Assembly (NCBI RefSeq): GCF_031432315.1
Contig: NZ_JAVKGO010000011.1
Coordinates: forward strand, 8,762-72,761
DNA length: 64,000 bases
Source: Serpentinicella sp031432315
GTDB taxonomy: Bacteria; Bacillota; Clostridia; Peptostreptococcales; Natronincolaceae
Reading direction: 5' to 3'
In this document: piece by piece, positions 59,772-64,000 of the stretch
How the letters are laid out: the number at the start of each line of letters is the position of its first letter
Numbering within the stretch: the stretch's first letter is position 1
Translations under genes and position numbers: made by a program
The notes under the pieces: generated by a model
What the model was told of the DNA's origin: nothing
Database searches by the model: none
What the model saw: the letters and a program-made list of their open reading frames with translations, nothing else

Positions 59772-60656
59772 TTAATGTTTATCAATTAAATTACCGCATA
59801 AATCTATTAGTTCTTCTGTAGTTTTTGCAAATCCGTGGGCCCCAATCTCTTTGTACAGTAATGGGCTTCGGTTAAAGGCGTTTCCTCCAACGACAACCTT
59901 AACTTTTTTTAGCTTTGTTCTTGTGCTGACGGAATCTATAATACTTTTAATATGACCCACATTATAATCCATAGTTGCAGACATAATTAATAATTGACAA
60001 GAAAATCGTTCTAAAGCCTCCACAACACAATAAGCCGGTACAGTACTACCTAGATAATAACTCTTCCAGCCTTCCATTTCTAAAAGATCCTTAGAAATTA
60101 ATAATGGTATTTCGTGTAGCTCGCTAGAGGGCAGTGCAAACAAGGCGCTGTGATCCTGCTTAGGGTTTTTCTTAATGAACAGATTAAGCTGATAGATAAG
60201 ACTTTTTACTGTATGAGTAAAAAAATGTTCATCAACAATGGATATTTCTCCTCGTTCCCAAAGATAACCGACATCATACATGCTTACTGCTAAAACATCT
60301 TTGTAGATATCTTTGATGTCCACTCCTGCCTTTACTGCTTTAAAAATCAGATCCTTAGCTTCCTGGTCATTCTGATTTAATAGTTTGGTTAAAAACTGAT
60401 TCTTAATATGATCTAACTTTAGCGGGGAGTCAGTATTTTCTAAGCGATAGAGAAAAGCCTCCCTCCCTAAAAGTTCATCTAGTGAGACTTGAAAGAAGTC
60501 GGCTATTTGTTTAAGTACAGACTCCCCGGGAAACCTTGAATTATTTTCGTAATTTGCCACTGTTGTTTGCGCAACTCCAAGGAGTGTAGCCAAATCTTTT
60601 TGCTTTAATTTTTTTGCTTTTCGCAATGTTTTTAACTGGTCACCAAAGGTATTCAT
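59772..60656 (-). CDS. XRE-type repressor fused to a CarH-like B12-binding sensor
   Basis: This 294-residue protein starts at 60656 (site agaagga). Residues 1-65 are an XRE helix-turn-helix (FGDQLKTLRKAKKLKQKDLA, VAQTTVANYENNSRFPG). Residues about 80-160 form the helical B12 cap with W-x9-E-H (Trp133, Glu143, His144). That signature covers the upper cobalamin face in CarH/LitR photoreceptors. Residues 168-294 are the Rossmann B12 domain, with the lower-ligand histidine in SSELHEI (His181), then YLGSTVPAY and VVVGGNAF. CarH and LitR use a MerR-type DNA domain, so an XRE head is unusual. It may sense adenosylcobalamin and/or light. Confidence 0.87.
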   Translation of the reverse strand: MNTFGDQLKTLRKAKKLKQKDLATLLGVAQTTVANYENNSRFPGESVLKQIADFFQVSLDELLGREAFLYRLENTDSPLKLDHIKNQFLTKLLNQNDQEAKDLIFKAVKAGVDIKDIYKDVLAVSMYDVGYLWERGEISIVDEHFFTHTVKSLIYQLNLFIKKNPKQDHSALFALPSSELHEIPLLISKDLLEMEGWKSYYLGSTVPAYCVVEALERFSCQLLIMSATMDYNVGHIKSIIDSVSTRTKLKKVKVVVGGNAFNRSPLLYKEIGAHGFAKTTEELIDLCGNLIDKH

Positions 60657-61187
60657 GAAGATTCCTTCTTTCATTGATCAATTTATACTGATTTAGATGC
60701 CTACATTTATCCTATTTTATTAATGGGATATTACAATTTGAAATAACTTTGTATATTTATTATAGTATAGGTACAAAAAATTGCATAGAGAAATCATAAC
60801 ACACTTAGAAATAAATATTTTAAAAATAGGCAATTAATTCTTGAGTATTTCATATTGTGTAGTATAATAAATATAAATTTCTTAATGAAGCAAAAGATAT
60901 AAAACAAAGTTGAATCAAATTGATACATGAAATTATTTGATACATATGACCCGAAAGAAGTAAAAACGATTTTGTGAATCAAATTGTCACATGTTGATTA
61001 ATAATGACTAACATTACAAAAACATGGATATTAATTTTAGTTTTAACTAAATTACAATGGGTATATAAATAGTACTAAAGTCCTATTTACATCTTGGCAC
61101 AAAACTTGCAAATTAACTAACTAAATTTACACATTACTTAAGAAATATGAACATATCAATAATAAGTAACATAATGGGGGCTGCATA
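60657..61187. promoter_or_regulatory. Intergenic region with operator-like repeats upstream of the B12 regulator
   Basis: 531 AT-rich bases contain no gene. TGAATCAAATTGATACATGA (60911-60930) recurs as TGAATCAAATTGTCACATGT (60975-60994), with a related ATTTGATACATATGA at 60935-60949. These direct repeats lie between the minus-strand B12 regulator and the plus-strand GIY-YIG gene and could be its operators. No riboswitch is visible. Confidence 0.45.
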
Positions 61188-61436
61188 ATGATGAACTACG
61201 TGTACATTTTAGCGTGTAAAGATGGAAGTTACTACACAGGCTGGACAAATAATTTAGAGAAAAGGGTTGAAAAACACAATCAAGGAACCGCTTCAAAATA
61301 TACACGGGCCAGACTACCAGTTAAGGTAGTATACTTTGAGTCATTTGAAACAAAGGAGGCAGCCATGAAAAGAGAGTATGAAATAAAGCAAATGTCACGA
61401 AAAGAAAAAGTAAACTTAGTAAAAATAGATACATGA
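61188..61436 (+). CDS. GIY-YIG domain protein (YhbQ/UPF0213 type)
   Basis: This 82-residue protein is essentially one GIY-YIG nuclease domain: YVYILACKDGSYYTGWTNNL (GIY-YIG equivalent VYIL...YTG), Arg in EKRVEKHNQG, and FETKEAAMKREYEIKQM with the metal-binding Glu. Single-domain members are widespread, and their DNA substrate is mostly undefined. Start at 61188 or 61191 (site ggggg). It precedes the chemoreceptor gene by 54 bases. Confidence 0.92.
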   Translation: MMNYVYILACKDGSYYTGWTNNLEKRVEKHNQGTASKYTRARLPVKVVYFESFETKEAAMKREYEIKQMSRKEKVNLVKIDT

Positions 61437-61490
61437 ATTTGTGACAGCAGAATGAAGACATAATATGAGCAATAAGAGGAGGCAACAACT

Positions 61491-63479
61491 ATGAAAAGTA
61501 TAAAACAAAAACTAATTATTTATTTTTCAATTATTTTAATTATTATCTCTAGTGTTTTTGGTTTTCTATCTATAAGAACAACACAAAATGAATTAAGTGC
61601 AGAAGTAGAAAATACACTAGCATTACTAGCCCAGGAAAGAGCAAATCTTTTTGAAAGTCGACTAAGAGAGCAAAAAGCCATATTAGAGACAATTGCTAGT
61701 CAAAGGGATATAACCTCGATGGACTGGGAAACCCAGCAAGAATTATTGATCACCGAGTACGAAAGATTAAATTTTCTAGGACTAGGGATTGTTTCCCCAG
61801 ACGGAACCGCTAGATATCAGGATGGCAATACTGCCCAATTAGGCGATAGAGACTATGTACAAAGAGCCTTTGAGGGAGAATCTAATGTATCCGATGTTAT
61901 TATTAGTAGAGTAACAAATGCTCCGGTAATTATGTATGCAGTTCCAGTAGAAGTTCAAGGAGAAGTTGTCAGTGTGTTAATAGCCCGAGCTGATGGGGAG
62001 TCTTTAAGCAACACAATTGATGATATGGGCTACGGAGAAGAAGGGTATGCATATATTATGAATAGTGAAGGGAATACGATGGCCCATCCAAACCGTCAGT
62101 TTGTTTTAGATCAGTTTAACCCAATTGTAGCTGCCCAGTCTGATGAGAGCCTAGCAACCCTAGGTGATGCCTTTGCTAGAGTAATAGAACTAGGGCAAGG
62201 CATTGATATTTACGAGTTTGATGGCGAAACGATTTATTCTGGTTTTGCTCCTATAGAAGGGACAGAATGGTTTCTAGCAGTGCGAATTGGTGCCGAAGAG
62301 ATAATGGCCTTCGAATCAGAAGTAAGACAACAAATGATATTAATAACAATTATTATTTTATTAATCAGTTTAATCCCTGTATACTTTTTAGGAAAATCTC
62401 TATCAAAACCTATTACTGTATTAACAGAATTTGCAGAAAAAATTGCAAAACTAGACGTGAGAGATAATGTACCAGAAACATTAAAAGGAAATAAAGATGA
62501 AACAGGGCGTCTAGCCAGAGCTTTCCAAACTTTAAGCGACAACATAAGGGAATTTATTCAGGATATGACCGATACTTCTCAACAAGTAGCTGCATCATCA
62601 GAGGAGTTGACCGCTACAAGTCAACAATCTGCTATGGCAGCAGAGGAAGTGGCTAAAACCATCGAAGAAATTGCCGAGGGAGCCACTGATCAAGCCAAAG
62701 ACACTGAAACTGGTGTAACAAAAACAATTGAATTAAACGGTATAATTGAAGAAGATTTAAAAGATATGGCAAGAATAGAGGCAGCAACAGCCCATTTATC
62801 CGAACTGAGAGATGATGGGGTGGAGAATATTAGGTTACTGACAAGCAAGACAAAAGAAACAAATGATGCAATTCAGACTATTTATAAAACTACTTTAAAT
62901 ACGAATGAAAGTGCAGAAAAAATAAGTGAAGCAAGTCAATTAATTGAAAATATTGCGACTCAAACCAATCTACTTGCCCTTAATGCAGCCATAGAGGCAG
63001 CAAGAGCAGGAGAGGCAGGAAAAGGTTTCTCGGTAGTGGCAGAAGAGATAAGAACCCTAGCAGAGCAATCTACTCAGTCGGTAAAAGATATAGATAGCAT
63101 GCTTAAGGTGTTACAAGATAACTCCCATAGTGCTGTTGATACAATGAAATCAGTGTTAACGATTATTGAAGAACAAATGAGTAGTGTAGAAACAACGGAA
63201 AGTAAATTTGATGGTATTTCCGAACAAATTGAAAATGTAAAAGATATAGTAACAAAATCTGTTGCTTCAGTAGAAACCATGGATAAAGTGAAAAGTGAAT
63301 TGTCAGATATAATGCAAAACCTTGCTGCAGTAGCCGAAGAAAATGCTGCAGGTACAGAAGAGGCATCTGCATCTGTGGAGGAGCAAACAGCATCCATGGG
63401 AGAAATTGCTAACGCCAGTGAAGGATTAGCAAAACTAGCAGAAGAAATGCAAGAAAAGATTCAAAGATTTAAAGCTTAA
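61491..63479 (+). CDS. Methyl-accepting chemotaxis protein with dCache sensor
   Basis: This 662-residue receptor has an N-terminal membrane segment (about 7-27) and a periplasmic-side dCache domain (about 30-275, with LGIVSPDGTARYQDG and YVQRAFEGESNVSDVIISR). A second segment (about 281-302), HAMP (to about 360) and a long signalling coil follow. The hairpin tip NLLALNAAIEAARAGEAGKG binds CheA/CheW. The dCache pattern fits amino-acid or organic-acid ligands. No C-terminal CheR pentapeptide is present. Its presence implies chemotaxis, with the machinery elsewhere. The ribosome site is agaggagg. Confidence 0.95.
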   Translation: MKSIKQKLIIYFSIILIIISSVFGFLSIRTTQNELSAEVENTLALLAQERANLFESRLREQKAILETIASQRDITSMDWETQQELLITEYERLNFLGLGIVSPDGTARYQDGNTAQLGDRDYVQRAFEGESNVSDVIISRVTNAPVIMYAVPVEVQGEVVSVLIARADGESLSNTIDDMGYGEEGYAYIMNSEGNTMAHPNRQFVLDQFNPIVAAQSDESLATLGDAFARVIELGQGIDIYEFDGETIYSGFAPIEGTEWFLAVRIGAEEIMAFESEVRQQMILITIIILLISLIPVYFLGKSLSKPITVLTEFAEKIAKLDVRDNVPETLKGNKDETGRLARAFQTLSDNIREFIQDMTDTSQQVAASSEELTATSQQSAMAAEEVAKTIEEIAEGATDQAKDTETGVTKTIELNGIIEEDLKDMARIEAATAHLSELRDDGVENIRLLTSKTKETNDAIQTIYKTTLNTNESAEKISEASQLIENIATQTNLLALNAAIEAARAGEAGKGFSVVAEEIRTLAEQSTQSVKDIDSMLKVLQDNSHSAVDTMKSVLTIIEEQMSSVETTESKFDGISEQIENVKDIVTKSVASVETMDKVKSELSDIMQNLAAVAEENAAGTEEASASVEEQTASMGEIANASEGLAKLAEEMQEKIQRFKA

Positions 63480-63489
63480 ATAATACTAA

Positions 63490-63516
63490 AAAAGAGGAAC
63501 CTTTCGGTTCCTCTTG
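63490..63516 (+). terminator. Terminator after the chemoreceptor gene
   Basis: AAGAGGAACC-tttc-GGTTCCTCTT is a perfect 10-bp stem; few T residues follow. Confidence 0.75.
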
Positions 63517-64000
63517 AGACTGTAAATAAATTTGTGCTTATTGAGTAAATAATAAAACTCAATCTGGCAAGAAATATTCAGTTGGATATAAATAACATGT
63601 ATTATTTATTTTGTCAAAATTATAGGATTCTATACTAGTATCATATAATTTTGGCAATAATTATTATCATGGAGCAATGTGCTCTTAATTCAATAAGACT
63701 TATGAGTTGGAAACGTCTAATTGAACTGTATCTGGAGCCTTGCCTATGGTTTATAGGTAAGGTTCTATTCTTCCTTCAAAGAGAAGCATAAGCTGGTTTA
63801 AGATGTTATCCCAGTTTCTATATCGTTGTGTCCACTTTTTTATTACGTTTTGACTGGCTAGATAAAGCATCTTTTCTAATGCCTGGTCTGACGGAAATAC
63901 TGACTTTGTTTTTGTAACTTTACGGAATTGTCTATGAAGACTTTCTATAGCATTTGTAGTATACATGATTTTTCTAATTTCACTTGGAAATTTAAAGAAT
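63516..64000. mobile_element. Left part of an IS256-family insertion sequence (truncated by the window)
   Basis: A transposase tail on the minus strand runs off the right edge. GAGACTGTAAATAAATTTG at 63516 resembles the terminal inverted repeats of IS256-type elements, which commonly begin GAG-CTGT-A. This end is proposed from resemblance only, since the partner repeat is not in the window. Confidence 0.45.
63751..64000 (-). CDS. IS256-family transposase, C-terminal part (5' end outside the window)
   Basis: The minus-strand frame is open from the window edge to TAA at 63751-63753, about 83 codons. It reads EIRKIMYTTNAIESLHRQFR then KVTKTKSVFPSDQALEKML and NWDNILNQL, which is the conserved end of IS256/Mutator-type DDE transposases. 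The catalytic Asp residues lie outside the window, and the final Glu region is also beyond it. The upstream bases continue in frame before the ATG at 63966, so that ATG is internal. Confidence 0.93.
   Translation of the reverse strand, partial: FFKFPSEIRKIMYTTNAIESLHRQFRKVTKTKSVFPSDQALEKMLYLASQNVIKKWTQRYRNWDNILNQLMLLFEGRIEPYL

Noticed and set aside
1..64000. tRNA or rRNA genes
   Set aside because: No cloverleaf with TTCGANNC-type arms or rRNA conserved blocks was seen in the intergenic regions.

Overview
The window is AT-rich, densely coded and organised like a low-GC, endospore-forming, anaerobic Firmicute of the class Clostridia. The evidence is strong AGGAGG-type ribosome sites, many TTG/GTG starts, compact rho-independent terminators, a Spo0E-like peptide, a CotF-like coat protein, orphan PAS histidine kinases and a Na+/H+ antiporter. 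An Alkaliphilus/Natronincola-like relative is a reasonable guess, but no marker gene here fixes the genus. I see no tRNA, rRNA, CRISPR array or prophage. The only transposon trace is the tail of an IS256-type element at the right edge.

Layout: 0.1-2.3 kb NatAB-type ABC exporter; 2.4-2.6 kb broken XRE regulator; 2.8-3.3 kb two CsbD paralogues; 3.6-8.8 kb ZIP transporter, diguanylate cyclase, NhaC antiporter, AEC transporter; 8.8-9.7 kb secreted acidic protein; 10-12.3 kb four-gene operon (pore-less voltage-sensor protein, M23 peptidase, bactofilin, small membrane protein); 12.3-13.0 kb intergenic repeat field with a 191-bp exact duplication; 13-16.5 kb DMT exporter and a guanine-riboswitch/xpt/purine permease operon; 17-20.5 kb regulator, Spo0E-like peptide, GNAT, nitroreductase, EcsAB-like ABC; 20.6-26.5 kb lipoprotein and two long paralogous PAS kinases, the second lacking the phospho-accepting histidine.

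26.9-37.2 kb is a divergent tetrapyrrole island: ahbC-ahbD-ahbA-ahbB on the minus strand and hemA-(precorrin-2 dehydrogenase)-hemC-cobA/hemD-hemB-hemL on the plus strand. Together they account for nearly every step from glutamyl-tRNA to heme b by the siroheme-dependent route.

37.2-46.6 kb: amidase, nitroreductase, amidohydrolase, a RelA/SpoT-domain protein with a HEPN-like C-terminus, a GGDEF-EAL protein, hemolysin III, DegV. 46.7-53.5 kb: an unexplained structured element, a FliD-tail-like protein, an ATP-grasp ligase paired with an atypical Mur ligase, a frameshifted Dabb gene, small membrane proteins, a prolyl-tRNA deacylase and a cation efflux protein. 53.5-59.6 kb: FetAB-like ABC transporter, a probable flavinylated lipoprotein, DUF2207/LemA pair, CotF. 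59.8-64 kb: an XRE repressor fused to a CarH-like B12 photosensor module, a GIY-YIG protein, a chemoreceptor and the IS256 edge.

The best leads are the XRE-B12 regulator, the histidine-less kinase twin, the stand-alone voltage sensor in a cell-wall/cytoskeleton operon, and the ATP-grasp/Mur ligase pair.
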